Numbered from the stretch's first letter, positions 25,638-35,278 are shown. The stretch is 64,000 nucleotides of DNA from Rohdeia mirabilis (GCA_007750655.1 CP036290.1:4278001-4342000), one strand, 5' to 3'. The notes: generated by a model not told the origin, from the letters alone. Numbers and translations: made by a program.

Positions 25638-26275
25638 TCAGCGTTCCTATCGACGGGGACTACTTCGAAGTACGTCGGTGCGGTCATGCGCACCACCCGA
25701 ACGGCCGCTCCCGTGGGCAAGTCCTCGCCCTCGGTGTGCGCGTCGTACTCGACGCTGCGGCCCTGGATCTCGACCGTGATCTTGCCCTTGCCCGCGCCCT
25801 GGCCGGGGATGCGCAGGTAGACGCGGCCAACCGTGCCGATCGCCTGGCGCGGGTCCATCGTGCCGCTCGAGTCGAGCTTCGAGTAGAGCGACATGATCCA
25901 GGCCACGAGGACCAGGACCGATGCTCCGCTCAGGGTCGCGATGGCCAGCGAGGCCGTGTTCGGCCATCCGCTGCGCGCGCCGGCGAGCCCGACGAGCCCG
26001 AAGATCAGCAGTGCGCTCGTGACGGCGCGCACGGAGAGGAGCGGAAGACCGCTCCCGTGTCCGATGTCCGAATCGGCGTCGAGGACGTCCATGCCGTCCG
26101 TGGCGTCGAAGGCGTCGGTGTCACCGATCCCGATGAACGACAGGGCCACCTGCACGAGCAGGACCCCGCCGCCGACCGCGGCACAGAGCGCGTAGGTCGT
26201 CTGGATCGTCCACTCCTCGGGCAGCCAGTCGAAAGCTCCGGCGAGGGCGGGAAGGTGGGCGTCGGTGGGCAGCAT
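25634..26275 (-). CDS. NfeD-like membrane protein (flotillin partner)
   Basis: A 213-residue protein with three or four membrane spans (YALCAAVGGGVLLVQVAL, AVTSALLIFGLVGLAGA, LSGASVLVLVAWIMSLY) and a C-terminal beta-barrel (OB-like NfeD domain, about residues 150-213, with G-T-V-G-R-V-Y-L-R-I-P-G and A-A-V-R-V-V-R-M-T-A). Such proteins (YuaF, NfeD2) are co-encoded with flotillins and thought to act with them in membrane domains. ATG 26275 is chosen because AGGAG lies ten bases upstream. GTG 26278 and GTG 26284 are in-frame alternatives. Confidence 0.85.
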   Translation of the reverse strand: MLPTDAHLPALAGAFDWLPEEWTIQTTYALCAAVGGGVLLVQVALSFIGIGDTDAFDATDGMDVLDADSDIGHGSGLPLLSVRAVTSALLIFGLVGLAGARSGWPNTASLAIATLSGASVLVLVAWIMSLYSKLDSSGTMDPRQAIGTVGRVYLRIPGQGAGKGKITVEIQGRSVEYDAHTEGEDLPTGAAVRVVRMTAPTYFEVVPVDRNAE

Positions 26276-26618
26276 CACGGGCACGCTCCTGGGTGATCCG
26301 ATCCGCCGCGCACGCTCTCACGACGAGGGCGGCGTCGGCGACGTGCTCGGTGCGGCGAGCGCGGCCAGGGTAGCGAGCCCTACTCCAGCTTCCAGCGCCC
26401 ATTCACTCGAGGCGCCGTGCCGCGCGGGTGCTGCCCTCCCGACGACGCCTCGTCGGCGTCGTGGCGCGCCGCCGCTCCCCGGGGTGCCCGGAACCCGCTG
26501 CGTCACGGCCCGGAACGTCCGCGGCCCGCCGCGACCCCGGAGTTCGGGATCGCGGCGGGCCGCGTGCTGGACGTTCGTCCGGTGGCGCACCGGAAGGTCG
26601 CGCCGGCGTCGCCTCGAC
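26276..26618. other. Gap of 343 bp holding a promoter region and a terminator hairpin
   Basis: Lies upstream of the NfeD-flotillin operon and downstream of the Spy-like gene, all on the minus strand. The only structured element seen is the hairpin at 26521-26563. No coding region is supported. Confidence 0.6.
26521..26563 (-). terminator. 14-bp GC-rich stem-loop
   Basis: Bases 26521-26534 are the exact reverse complement of 26550-26563, and the 15-base interior can pair partly (CCCCG with CGGG-like). It lies 56 bases beyond the stop of the Spy-like gene on the minus strand and probably terminates it. Confidence 0.7.
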
Positions 26619-27407
26619 TCAGAACGAGCCGCCCGGCGCGCCTCCACCAGGACCGCCGCCGGTGTCGCGGTTGCCGCGACCGCCGCCGCCACCGAAGCCG
26701 CCCCAGCGATTGTTGTTCTCTTCCTTGTACTGGTCGTACTGGGCCGGGGTGAGGAAGCCGGCGAGCGACTCGTCCATCTCGGTGCGAATGGCCTCGAAGC
26801 TGTCGCGGATCTCGGTGCGATCGATCTCGCCCGAACGCATCTTGTCGCGCATCTCCTCGGTCTTCGCGTTGTTGTCGATCATGAGCGTGCGCATCTCGGT
26901 CTGCTGGTAGGCGTTCAGCCCCAAGGACTGGGTCAGCTCGGCGATGCGCTCCTCCATGCGGTCGGCCTCGCGCTGTTCGCGTTCGGCGTCGCGCTCGGCG
27001 GCTTCGCGTTCTTCGATGCGGGTGATGGCCGCGGCCACCGCCTGTTCGAACTGCGGATCACCGGGTACGGGCGCCGCGGCGGCGGCCGTATCGGGTCCGG
27101 CACGTTCCATCTCGCTCGCGACGGCGCTGGGAACGACCTCGCGGCGGTTCAGCATTCCGACGACTTCGTCGAGGCGCTGCTCGAGTCCGGTCTGGCGCAT
27201 CTCGAACGTGTCGCGCAGGAGCGCCTGGTTCGCGTCGATCTGCTGGACCGCGGCGGCCAGGTCGGTGGGCAGTTCGCTCCCGGTGGACGTCAGGGTCTTG
27301 GGGCCGTGCTGCTCGTTCGAGCTCGGCAGTGCGATCAGGAGAACGGCCGCGCAGGCGACGGATCCGGTGACGAGGCCGGTGATCCCGGCGGCGAGGAGGT
27401 TGCTCAT
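26619..27407 (-). CDS. Spy/CpxP-like envelope protein with glycine-rich tail
   Basis: A predicted 262-residue protein that starts at ATG 27407 (MSNLLAAGITGLVTGSVA) with an N-terminal membrane anchor (about residues 5-28). The middle is helical and charged, with an Arg/Glu-rich coiled coil (A-A-E-R-D-A-E-R-E-Q-R-E-A-D-R-M-E-E-R). Then L-T-Q-S-L-G-L-N-A-Y-Q-Q-T and F-L-T-P-A-Q-Y-D-Q-Y resemble the paired L-T-x-x-Q motifs of Spy/CpxP periplasmic chaperones and sensors. The end is a Gly/Arg/Asn-rich disordered tail. The adjacent two-component pair could respond to envelope state, but co-regulation is not shown. Confidence 0.7.
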   Translation of the reverse strand: MSNLLAAGITGLVTGSVACAAVLLIALPSSNEQHGPKTLTSTGSELPTDLAAAVQQIDANQALLRDTFEMRQTGLEQRLDEVVGMLNRREVVPSAVASEMERAGPDTAAAAAPVPGDPQFEQAVAAAITRIEEREAAERDAEREQREADRMEERIAELTQSLGLNAYQQTEMRTLMIDNNAKTEEMRDKMRSGEIDRTEIRDSFEAIRTEMDESLAGFLTPAQYDQYKEENNNRWGGFGGGGGRGNRDTGGGPGGGAPGGSF

Positions 27408-27693
27408 GGTGATTGGTCGTTCGGGGCCGGTTGGCGGGCGGAGTGGGTGCCGCCCAGCGCGGGACATGGCCCGAGTGGCGCCGTGGCGCATCTTCCCCTC
27501 TTTCGGACGGCGTGCCACCACGGCTTCGCTCCGAGGCGCCGACGGGGCCCCGGGCGTTGGGAAGGAACCGTTCGGAGCGCGCGGTGGCCTCCTGGGGGCT
27601 CCCAGGGCGGTCCGACGGGGCTGCGTGTGTCTCGGGATCGAGGCGGCGCTGCCCAGGTGGGAGGCCCCGAGGCAACCGCTCGACCGGCCGCGC

Positions 27694-28560
27694 TCAGCCC
27701 AGGCGCCGGCGCAACGACGCCACCCGCGTTCGCGCCACGGGCAGCCAGCGACCGTCGACGAGGCGCACGCGCGCGGTCCCGCCCGGTCGGCTCTCCATCA
27801 GGCGCACCTGGTCCATCGCGACGATGTACGAGCGGTGGATGCGCATGAAGCGCGCGCGGTCCAGCTGTTGTTCGAGACGCGACATGGCCTCGCGCATGAG
27901 CTGCGGTCCGGCGTCGGTGAAGATCTCCACGTACTGGTCGGCGGCCTGGATGAAGCGCACGTCGTCGACGGGGACGATCTGGACCTGGCCCTCGCGATGG
28001 ATCGTGATCGTCTCGAGCGGCGACTCGGGTGCGGCGTCGGTCGCGGGGTGGGTGTCCGCCCCCAGAGCAGCGACGGACTCGTTGGCCGCCAGTTCGGCGA
28101 GCAACTTGGTCAGCCGCTCGTTCGCCTCGAAGGCCTGCTCGCGGCGCAGGTGTCCCTTGACCTTGGTGAACGCGCGCGCGAGTCGATCGTCGTCGAAGGG
28201 CTTGAGCAGGTAGTCGACGGCGTTGCTCTCGAACGCCTCGACCGCGTACTGGTCGTAGGCCGTGGCGAAGATGACGAGCGGGCGTTCGTCGGGCTCGAGC
28301 GCGCCGAGGACCTCGAGCCCCGTGCGTCCGGGCATGTGGATGTCGAGCACGACCACGTCGGGCACCTCGCGCCGGATGACTTCGAGCGCCTCGTCGCCGT
28401 CGGAGGCCTCGCCGACGATCTCGACCTCGGCGTCGTTCGCGAGGGCGAAACGGACGCTCTCGCGCCCCATCGGCTCGTCGTCGACGATGACACAGCGGAT
28501 CGGCTCGTTCTGGGCGTCGGCGGTGGTGTCGTCGACGGGGTCCTTCGAGATCTCGTTCAT
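27694..28560 (-). CDS. LytTR-family response regulator
   Basis: A 288-residue regulator. The receiver domain (about residues 20-135) has the acidic pair D27-D28, the phosphoacceptor in V-V-L-D73-I-H-M-P-G and the conserved Lys in Y-L-L-K-P-F. A linker leads to a C-terminal LytTR DNA-binding domain (about 185-288) with I-Q-A-A-D-Q-Y-V-E-I, M-R-I-H-R-S-Y-I-V and L-P-V-A-R-T-R. LytTR proteins bind direct repeats upstream of target genes. The start codon overlaps the kinase stop by one base (TGATG), so the pair is translationally coupled. Confidence 0.93.
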   Translation of the reverse strand: MNEISKDPVDDTTADAQNEPIRCVIVDDEPMGRESVRFALANDAEVEIVGEASDGDEALEVIRREVPDVVVLDIHMPGRTGLEVLGALEPDERPLVIFATAYDQYAVEAFESNAVDYLLKPFDDDRLARAFTKVKGHLRREQAFEANERLTKLLAELAANESVAALGADTHPATDAAPESPLETITIHREGQVQIVPVDDVRFIQAADQYVEIFTDAGPQLMREAMSRLEQQLDRARFMRIHRSYIVAMDQVRLMESRPGGTARVRLVDGRWLPVARTRVASLRRRLG

Positions 28561-30185
28561 CACGGTTTCGGTTCGCAGGGCAGTTCGATGGTGACGCACG
28601 CACCGCGCGCGCCGAGTTGGTTGCCGTTGGACAGCTCGAAGCGCTGGCCGTCGGCCCCGAAGATCCGGACCAGGCGCTCGCGCGTGTTGAACAGGCCGAC
28701 GTGGACCTCGTCGTCGGACGGGTGACGGCGCAGGGCGAGGACCTCGTCCGCAAAGCCCGTCCCGTCGTCCTCGACCACGAGCCGCAGACGGTCCGACTCG
28801 CGATGCGCGGTGATCCGCAGGGTCCCGGGGCCGGTCTTCGCGGCGATGCCGTGGCGGATCGCGTTCTCGACGATCGGCAGCAGGAGCAGCGGAGGGATCT
28901 CGACGTCGAGCGCCGCCGGATCGAACTCGCGCTCGATGGTCAGTCGGTCGCCGAGTCGCACGCCTTCGACCGCGAGGTACTCGTCGATGAGCTCGAGTTC
29001 CTGTCGCAGCGGCCAACGGTCGGCCCGGTCGGAGTCGAGCGTGCGCCGCAACAGTCCGCCGAGACCCGACAGGGTGCGCAGTGCTTCGTCCGCGCGGCCG
29101 GTGCGCACGAGTCCGCCGATGCCGTGCAACGCGTTGAACAGGAAGTGCGGCTGGAGCTGGGCGCGCAGGGTGCGCAGCTGGGTCCGCGACAGTTCGCTCG
29201 ACAGTTGCGCCGCCTCGAGCTCGAGCGCGAGCTGACGCCGTTCGGACTCGCGGCGCGCGAGGAACGCGAACGCGGCGCCCGAGAGGCCGAGCGCGATCAG
29301 ATACAGGAGCACTTCGCGCGGCAGGCGTTGACCGGCGGTCTCGCGCGCCGTCGGAGCCAGTCCGCGCGCGCGCAGTCGATCCATCCGCGACTGGAAGGCG
29401 CTGCGCGGCGAGCGGACGTCGGCACCCGGTTCGCCCCCGCCGGCCCCACCCTGTCCGAGGCCGGGCGGCGGCCCCGGGTTCGGGCGCGGGCCGAAACCGT
29501 CGCGACCAGGACCCTCGCGCGGCGGGCCATCGCGACCCGGCTCGACACGGCCCTCGTCGGCACGCTCGCCGCCCGTCTCCTGCGGATCGCCGAGCTGGGC
29601 AGGACCTTCACCGTCCGGAGCGGACTCCCGTCCCTCGTCCTCGCGCTCCGCCCTTTCGTTCCTGCGCTGCGGGTCGCGTTCGCGCCGCCGTTCGCGCGAC
29701 AGGCGCTCGAGCTCCATCAGCGACGGCGCGTCGGCCGACTCCCGCACGGGCGGTCCGACCCAGTCGCGCAGGCGGTCGGTCGAATGGTGCTCGATCCACC
29801 CCATGCCCCAGGCGCAACCCAGACACAAGGCGATCTGCGCGCCGGCGAACAACAGAGGATGCAGTCGCCGCCAGCTCCAGACGAACAGCGCGAGCAACAG
29901 CGGTGCGAGGAGGGCCCACAGGGCGTTGTGGACGAACTCGGGCACGAAGAGCGAGACCGTGTTCACCTCGCCCCAGCCCTCGGGCAACCGGATCTCGAGC
30001 GCCTGGCGCTGCTGATCGCTGCCGAGCCAACTGAGCACGGCGACGAACATCGCGACGGCGATCGACAGACGCCACGGCGAGCGCAAGATCCGTTCGACGG
30101 CTCCGATCGCCGCGGCCGAGGCGGGGTTCACGCGCTCGTCGAGAGGACGTTCGTTCCCGGTGGGCTGTTTCGGCACGGTCGGCAT
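28560..30185 (-). CDS. LytS-type sensor histidine kinase with long disordered linker
   Basis: 541 residues. The N-terminus has three hydrophobic spans (about residues 40-135), followed by an exceptional stretch of about 160 residues made mainly of Arg, Glu, Gly, Pro and Asp (about 150-280). Another membrane span (VLLYLIALGLSGAAFAFLA) leads into the His_kinase domain with the phosphoacceptor in L-Q-P-H-F-L-F-N-A-L-H, and an ATPase domain with P-I-V-E-N-A-I-R-H-G and D-D-G-T-G-F. Partner of the LytTR regulator encoded immediately downstream. The disordered segment between the membrane spans should be extracytoplasmic and may sense charge or bind ligands, which is speculative. Confidence 0.9.
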   Translation of the reverse strand: MPTVPKQPTGNERPLDERVNPASAAAIGAVERILRSPWRLSIAVAMFVAVLSWLGSDQQRQALEIRLPEGWGEVNTVSLFVPEFVHNALWALLAPLLLALFVWSWRRLHPLLFAGAQIALCLGCAWGMGWIEHHSTDRLRDWVGPPVRESADAPSLMELERLSRERRRERDPQRRNERAEREDEGRESAPDGEGPAQLGDPQETGGERADEGRVEPGRDGPPREGPGRDGFGPRPNPGPPPGLGQGGAGGGEPGADVRSPRSAFQSRMDRLRARGLAPTARETAGQRLPREVLLYLIALGLSGAAFAFLARRESERRQLALELEAAQLSSELSRTQLRTLRAQLQPHFLFNALHGIGGLVRTGRADEALRTLSGLGGLLRRTLDSDRADRWPLRQELELIDEYLAVEGVRLGDRLTIEREFDPAALDVEIPPLLLLPIVENAIRHGIAAKTGPGTLRITAHRESDRLRLVVEDDGTGFADEVLALRRHPSDDEVHVGLFNTRERLVRIFGADGQRFELSNGNQLGARGACVTIELPCEPKP

Positions 30186-30314
30186 GGAGCTCGAGAAGGA
30201 CGGCGACGGCGCGCGCGGCGGCCCCGTTCTCCATCGGCCGAAGCCTCACAGAGAATGGACCCGCGCGCCAGTCCGTCGCCAGCGCGTTCGCCACCGCTCG
30301 CGAGTTCGGCGCGT

Positions 30315-33137
30315 TCAGTCGACCCAACCGGCGGCCCAGGACAGGGCGCCGAACAGGTGCTCGCGGAAGAGCGGTTCGGTGTAGGACGCGTTCGTGTGGC
30401 CGCCGGCGGTGTAGATCGCGCGCCCGCCGGCCTCGGTGTGGCACCAGGCGACCGGATGGCCAGAGTCGCGCGGCATCTCGCTGCCCTCGTAGGAGTCCTG
30501 GTCGAGCTCGAGCAGCACGTGCACGCTCGCCCGCGGCGCCGCGCGGAAGTTGTACCACTCGTCCTCGCGCGCCCACGCGGCGGGCAACATCGTCGTGGAT
30601 GCGTGCGCACCGTCCTCGACGCGCACGGTCGCGTTCTGGATGCGCGGGTGGCTCTTGAAGTACGCGGCGACCAACTCGCCGTACCAGGGCCACTCGTACT
30701 CGGTGTCGGACGCGCTGTGCACGCCCATGAAACCGCCGCCGGCCGCGACGTAGCGTTCGAACGCGGCCTGCTGTTCGTCGTCGAGCACGTCGCCGGTGGT
30801 GTTCAGGAACACGACGGCGTCGAACGCGGCGAGCGCGCGATCGGTGAAGTAGTTCGGGTCCTCGGTGATGCGCACGTCGAAGCCGCGCTCGCTCGCCAGG
30901 CCGTCGAAACAGCGCCAACCGTCGGGGATCGAACCGTGCCGGAATCCGGTCGTGCGGCTGAAGACGAGCACGCGGCGTTCGTCGGTGCCGCTGCCGGCTT
31001 GCGCGCGACGTTCGTCGAGCGGCCGGCGGTTGAGCGTGTACCAGCATTCGGGCGACCAGATCGACTCGCCGTCGGCACTCGTCTGCTCGGCGAAGAGATG
31101 CACGATCCGGTCGGCGCGCAGTCCCGGCACGACGAGCCGCACGGAACGTCCATCGGCGCCCGGGATCGCGCGGGCCACGGCCAACTCCTCGAGGTCGAGC
31201 TTCTCGCCGCCGTACTCGGGCGTCGGCTCGTAGCGCCACTGCGACAACGCGTAGCGCGACGGATCGGCGAGTTGGCGCGGATCGACGGCGCGCGTGTACT
31301 CGATCTCGAAACCGTCCGGCGTCGCGCGGACCGTGCGCATCTCGAAGGCCGTGCGATCGGTCGGATCGAGGCGTTGCAGCCCGAACCGCGTGTTCCTCCA
31401 GCTCCAGGTGTCCGACGCACCGGTGCCGCCGACGAACAGCTCGCCGTTCGGGCCCCAGGCCAGACGGTGCACGCCGCACTCGAAGCCCTGACTGAAGCGG
31501 AACACGGCGCCCTGCCGCTCGCCGTCCACGTCCTCCATCTGCACGCGCCGGATCCCGCCGGCCTTCAGATCGCCGACCAACAGCTGGCCGGGGAACTCGC
31601 GCACGAGCGGCCCGCGATCGATCGGCAGGATCTGCGTCGGCGAGTTCGAGCACTCGTTCTGTGGCAGGTGCACCGCGGGCGGCGAGACCGGTTGGTCGTC
31701 GAACGGACCGGCGAAGCCGCCATCCGGATAGGCGTCGCCCTTCTGCGTGCTGTTGTAGTGGCCGTAGAAGCGACCGGGCTCGACGGCGTAGATCGAGTTC
31801 GACGGGTTCCAGGCGCCCTGGTTGTCGGACACGTAGATCCGACCGTCGACGCCGACGCCGATGCCGTTCGGCGTGCGAAAGCCGCCGGCCTCGTAGGTGG
31901 GCGGACCGCCGTCGATCGGCGCGCGCACGAGGGTGCCGCGATTCGGCGGGTTCGGGCCGTTGAGGCCGGCGTACTCGTACTCGCCCGGGTCGAGATAGAT
32001 CGACGTGGAGAGCGTGGCGAGCAGGTCGTCGCCCTGTCGCGCCAGGCCGAACGTGAAGTGGTGGTAGTTGTCGGTCGTCCAACCGCTCGTCACGGTCCGA
32101 CGCGTGTCGAGGCGCTCGGCGAACGTCAGCGGATCGTCGATCGCATCGATGCCGTAGCGGTGCGACACGAAGAGCGTGCCGCCGGGTCCCTCGTCGTCGA
32201 GATACAGCAGCCCGGCCGGCTCGTGGAACCCGTCGGCGAGTTTGCGCACGCGCACGTCGTCCGGGCCCCGCGCCGTCAGCGCGTTCTCGACCAGGTAGAC
32301 GACCCCGTGCGCCTCGCGGTCGACGCCGTCGGCCCACCCCGCTTGGTTCGGGCGGAAGTTCGCGACGGCGAGCGTGCCGCCCGGCAACAGCGCGAGACCG
32401 CCGACCTGGGGCTCGAAGCCAGCGGGCCGCAGGTCCACGAGATCGAACGACGGGTGGACCGCATCGAGCGGCATCCCCGCGCCCGGCCGCATCGGACCGC
32501 CGGGTCCCATCAGTCGCTTCGGACCCGGCGACGTCACGCGCACGACGTTCTTGGGCGTGCGCAGCGCGCTGGTCGGCACCAGTTCGAACGCGTCCGCGCC
32601 CGGGGGCCGCCACGACCACTCGAGCTCCTCGCCGCCGCCGTTCTCGAAGAAGCGGATCTCGAACGGATGGGCCCCGGCCGCGAGGTCGATCGTTCCGTCC
32701 TCGGCGCGCGGCGCGTGGAGACCGTCGTTCCGCACGACCTCGCGCCCGTCGATCGTCAGCAGCGAACCGTCGTCCGAGACGAGCCGCATCCCGTAGCTGC
32801 CCGCGCGCTCGACCAGCAGCAGACCGCTGACCTCGACGTAGAAGTCGTCGCTCGGCCCGCCCGCCGCGAAGTCGTCCGCTTCGTCGAAGTCGACGAGGGC
32901 GACGAGCCGATCGACGTTGGGCGTCTGGCCCGGGACGAGCTCGGGCAGCTCGGAGACCGGGATCGGCAGTTGGTACAGCCGCAGCGTCGCGCCGGGCACC
33001 AACTCGTCGTCCTGGGCCCCGGCGGCGCCGACCTCCCCGACGGCACCCGTCGCGGGGACCAGGACGAGCGGCAGACCCAAGGCCGCGACGAAGGCGGCTC
33101 CTCTCCATCCGGCGGCGTGCTTCCACATGGCGGGCAT
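30315..33137 (-). CDS. Secreted PA14-like, beta-propeller and ThuA multidomain protein
   Basis: About 940 residues with an N-terminal signal peptide (AAFVAALGLPLVLVPATGA). A PA14-like domain (about 50-170, V-E-V-S-G-L-L-L-V-E-R-A-G-S-Y-G-M-R-L-V-S-D-D-G-S) is followed by a sorbosone/glucose-dehydrogenase-like beta-propeller (about 190-560, with G-G-L-A-L-L-P-G-G-T-L-A-V-A and F-R-T-P-N-G-I-G-V-G-V-D-G-R-I-Y-V-S-D). A C-terminal ThuA-like domain (about 690-940) has V-L-V-F-S-R-T-T-G-F-R-H-G-S-I and F-M-G-V-H-S-A-S-D-T. Similar architectures are common in Planctomycetota and Bacteroidota and are thought to act on carbohydrates; the substrate is unknown. ATG 33137 has GGGA upstream; ATG 33128 is an alternative. 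Confidence 0.85.
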   Translation of the reverse strand: MPAMWKHAAGWRGAAFVAALGLPLVLVPATGAVGEVGAAGAQDDELVPGATLRLYQLPIPVSELPELVPGQTPNVDRLVALVDFDEADDFAAGGPSDDFYVEVSGLLLVERAGSYGMRLVSDDGSLLTIDGREVVRNDGLHAPRAEDGTIDLAAGAHPFEIRFFENGGGEELEWSWRPPGADAFELVPTSALRTPKNVVRVTSPGPKRLMGPGGPMRPGAGMPLDAVHPSFDLVDLRPAGFEPQVGGLALLPGGTLAVANFRPNQAGWADGVDREAHGVVYLVENALTARGPDDVRVRKLADGFHEPAGLLYLDDEGPGGTLFVSHRYGIDAIDDPLTFAERLDTRRTVTSGWTTDNYHHFTFGLARQGDDLLATLSTSIYLDPGEYEYAGLNGPNPPNRGTLVRAPIDGGPPTYEAGGFRTPNGIGVGVDGRIYVSDNQGAWNPSNSIYAVEPGRFYGHYNSTQKGDAYPDGGFAGPFDDQPVSPPAVHLPQNECSNSPTQILPIDRGPLVREFPGQLLVGDLKAGGIRRVQMEDVDGERQGAVFRFSQGFECGVHRLAWGPNGELFVGGTGASDTWSWRNTRFGLQRLDPTDRTAFEMRTVRATPDGFEIEYTRAVDPRQLADPSRYALSQWRYEPTPEYGGEKLDLEELAVARAIPGADGRSVRLVVPGLRADRIVHLFAEQTSADGESIWSPECWYTLNRRPLDERRAQAGSGTDERRVLVFSRTTGFRHGSIPDGWRCFDGLASERGFDVRITEDPNYFTDRALAAFDAVVFLNTTGDVLDDEQQAAFERYVAAGGGFMGVHSASDTEYEWPWYGELVAAYFKSHPRIQNATVRVEDGAHASTTMLPAAWAREDEWYNFRAAPRASVHVLLELDQDSYEGSEMPRDSGHPVAWCHTEAGGRAIYTAGGHTNASYTEPLFREHLFGALSWAAGWVD

Positions 33138-33242
33138 GATGACACGTCCCGCACCTGGGCAAGCCCTCCCAGTGATCCCACTCGGTGCGAACATCCGAAG
33201 CCCCGTCGCCGTCGACTGGAGCGCCCTCACCAAGCACCCCCG

Positions 33243-33914
33243 ATGCACATCCTCATCGTCGACGACGATCCGCGCCTGCGCTCGACCCTCGCGAAGGGAC
33301 TCGCCCACGTCGGGCACGACGCCCACGTGGCAGCGGACGCCGACGAGGCCGAGAGCGCCATCCGCGCGAACCACTTCGACCTGGTCCTGCTCGACGTGAT
33401 GATGCCCGGCCGCGACGGCTGGCAGCTGCTCGAGGACCTGCGCGCCTCGGGGATCGACGTCCCGGTCATCTTCCTCACCGCCCGGGACGCGGTGGACGAG
33501 CGGGTCCGCGGACTCTCGGCCGGTGCCGACGACTACCTGGCCAAGCCGTTCGCCTTCGAGGAGCTCGCCGCGCGCATCGACGCCGTCGCGCGCCGCCGCG
33601 CCTCGCTGCCGGTGATCGAACGCGGGCCGTTGCGCCTCGACCCCGGTCGGCGCCACTGCGAACTCGACGGCCGGCGGATCGAACTGTCGCCGCGCGAGTA
33701 CGACCTCCTTCTGGCTCTGGCCCGAGCCGACGGTGCGCCGGTCGACCGCAAGCACCTGTTGAGCGAGGTCTGGGGCATCGACTTCGAGCCCGAGACCAAC
33801 ACGGTCGAGGTCCACATCGGCCGTCTGCGCAAACGCTTCGGACCCCGCGGCAAGCAGTTGATTCGCACCGAGGTCGGCGTGGGCTACCGACTCGATCCGC
33901 AGATTGCGCCGTGA
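33243..33914 (+). CDS. OmpR/PhoB-family response regulator
   Basis: A 223-residue regulator. The receiver has I-V-D-D-D-P, phosphoacceptor L-L-D51-V-M-M-P-G and the Lys in Y-L-A-K-P-F. A C-terminal winged helix (about 130-220) has L-S-P-R-E-Y-D-L-L and N-T-V-E-V-H-I-G-R-L-R-K-R-F. Phosphorylation by the kinase encoded next is expected to promote DNA binding. The genes share a 4-base GTGA overlap. A 105-base divergent region separates it from the PA14-ThuA gene, which could be a target. Confidence 0.95.
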   Translation: MHILIVDDDPRLRSTLAKGLAHVGHDAHVAADADEAESAIRANHFDLVLLDVMMPGRDGWQLLEDLRASGIDVPVIFLTARDAVDERVRGLSAGADDYLAKPFAFEELAARIDAVARRRASLPVIERGPLRLDPGRRHCELDGRRIELSPREYDLLLALARADGAPVDRKHLLSEVWGIDFEPETNTVEVHIGRLRKRFGPRGKQLIRTEVGVGYRLDPQIAP

Positions 33915-35278
33915 CCGGCAGGCGCTGGAGTCTCGCGGCGCGTCTGCGAGTGGGCTTCGCGATCGGCGCGGCGCTCCTGGTGGCGGTGCCCGCGGTCGTC
34001 AATCTGTGGCTGGTCGGGCGACAGGCCGAGGAGTCGGTCGACGCCCTGGTCCTCGAGGAGTTGCACGAGTTCGAGATCTACGTCTCGACCTCGGGCGGCG
34101 ACAGCCAGGTCCTCCACGACGCAGTCGCGCGCCTCCAGGCCAATCACAGCGATGTCCTGATGGCCTTCCGCCACTGGGACGGCGTGGGCACGACTGCCCA
34201 GGTGTACGGCTCGCCGCAGGTCCTCGATGCGGTCGGATCGCTGCCCGCGCCGGGACCGGTTGCGTCCAGCCACGGCGCGATCCGGCGGCGCTCGCAGACG
34301 CTCGAGGACGGTGTTCGCGTCGAGTGCGCCATCGACGCCAGCGAGGTCTTCGCGCAGGCCCGCAACCTGCAGTGGACGATCGGCGGCGTGTCACTCGCGG
34401 CGATGGCCCTCGCCCTGTGCGTGGCCGAGCTGCTGACGCGGCGCACGTCGAGCCTCCTGCACGACGTGGCCGAGGGAGTGCGGCGCCACGGCAGCCTGCG
34501 TTCGCCGCTCGCCGTCGAACTCGTGAATCCGCCCGAGGAGATCCGAGAAGTCGTCGAGGAACTCGAACACCTGGTCGACCGCGCGCGCGACGAGGACGCG
34601 CGGACGCGCCTGTTGATCTCGAGCCTCGCGCACGAGCTGCGGGCGCCGATCCAGAACCTGGTGCTCGAGGGTCAGGTCGCGCTGATGCACGATCACACGG
34701 GCGCCGAGTACCGCGAACTGGTCGAGAACCAGATCGGTCTGGGACGCGAGCTCGCCGACGCCGTCGACAACCTCGTCGCCCTGTGCCGCAACGAGGATCC
34801 GACCGACGCGGGCCCGCGCGAGCACTTCGACCTGGGCGACGAGCTCGACGTGCGGCGCGAGCGCTGGGAGCGTTCGGCCGCGCGTCGCGGAGGGAGCCTC
34901 GCGGTCACCAAGCGCGGCGACCTGCGGATCGTCGGCGACCGCGAGGCCGCCCTGCGCGCCCTGCGCAACCTGGTTGCCAACGCGGTCGAGTGGACCGCCC
35001 CGGGGACGCCGGTCGAGATCGAGCTCGACGGCCGTCAGGACGCGATCGAGGTCCGGGTGCACGACCGCGGCCCCGGCATCGCCGACGCAGACCGCGAGCG
35101 CGCGTTCGAACCCTTCGTGCGCCTCGACGGCGAATCGGACCGCCGGCCCGGCTACGGCCTCGGACTCTCGATCGTCCGCCGCGGCGCCCAGCGCTTCGGC
35201 GGTGAAGCGCGACTCGAACCGCGCGCGGGCGGCGGCACGACGGCGGTGCTCCGACTGCCTCGCTCCCAGCCCGCCTGA
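33911..35278 (+). CDS. Transmembrane sensor histidine kinase
   Basis: 455 residues from GTG 33911. The first membrane span is VGFAIGAALLVAVPAVVNLW. An extracytoplasmic sensor follows (about residues 35-150), then a second span (GGVSLAAMALALCVAELL) and a HAMP-like linker. The dimerisation helix carries S-S-L-A-H-E-L-R-A-P-I, and the ATPase has R-N-L-V-A-N-A-V-E-W, D-R-G-P-G-I-A and G-Y-G-L-G-L-S-I-V-R-R. It is the cognate partner of the OmpR-type regulator upstream. The signal is unknown; the DUF4266 cassette begins 144 bases downstream in the same direction. Confidence 0.93.
   Translation: MTGRRWSLAARLRVGFAIGAALLVAVPAVVNLWLVGRQAEESVDALVLEELHEFEIYVSTSGGDSQVLHDAVARLQANHSDVLMAFRHWDGVGTTAQVYGSPQVLDAVGSLPAPGPVASSHGAIRRRSQTLEDGVRVECAIDASEVFAQARNLQWTIGGVSLAAMALALCVAELLTRRTSSLLHDVAEGVRRHGSLRSPLAVELVNPPEEIREVVEELEHLVDRARDEDARTRLLISSLAHELRAPIQNLVLEGQVALMHDHTGAEYRELVENQIGLGRELADAVDNLVALCRNEDPTDAGPREHFDLGDELDVRRERWERSAARRGGSLAVTKRGDLRIVGDREAALRALRNLVANAVEWTAPGTPVEIELDGRQDAIEVRVHDRGPGIADADRERAFEPFVRLDGESDRRPGYGLGLSIVRRGAQRFGGEARLEPRAGGGTTAVLRLPRSQPA

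Noticed and set aside
28617..33914. A 1765-codon open frame on the plus strand
   Set aside because: It runs antisense to the LytS-type kinase and the PA14-ThuA gene, is rich in Arg/Val/Glu/His without family motifs, and ends by entering the real OmpR-type regulator frame. It is a high-GC artefact.
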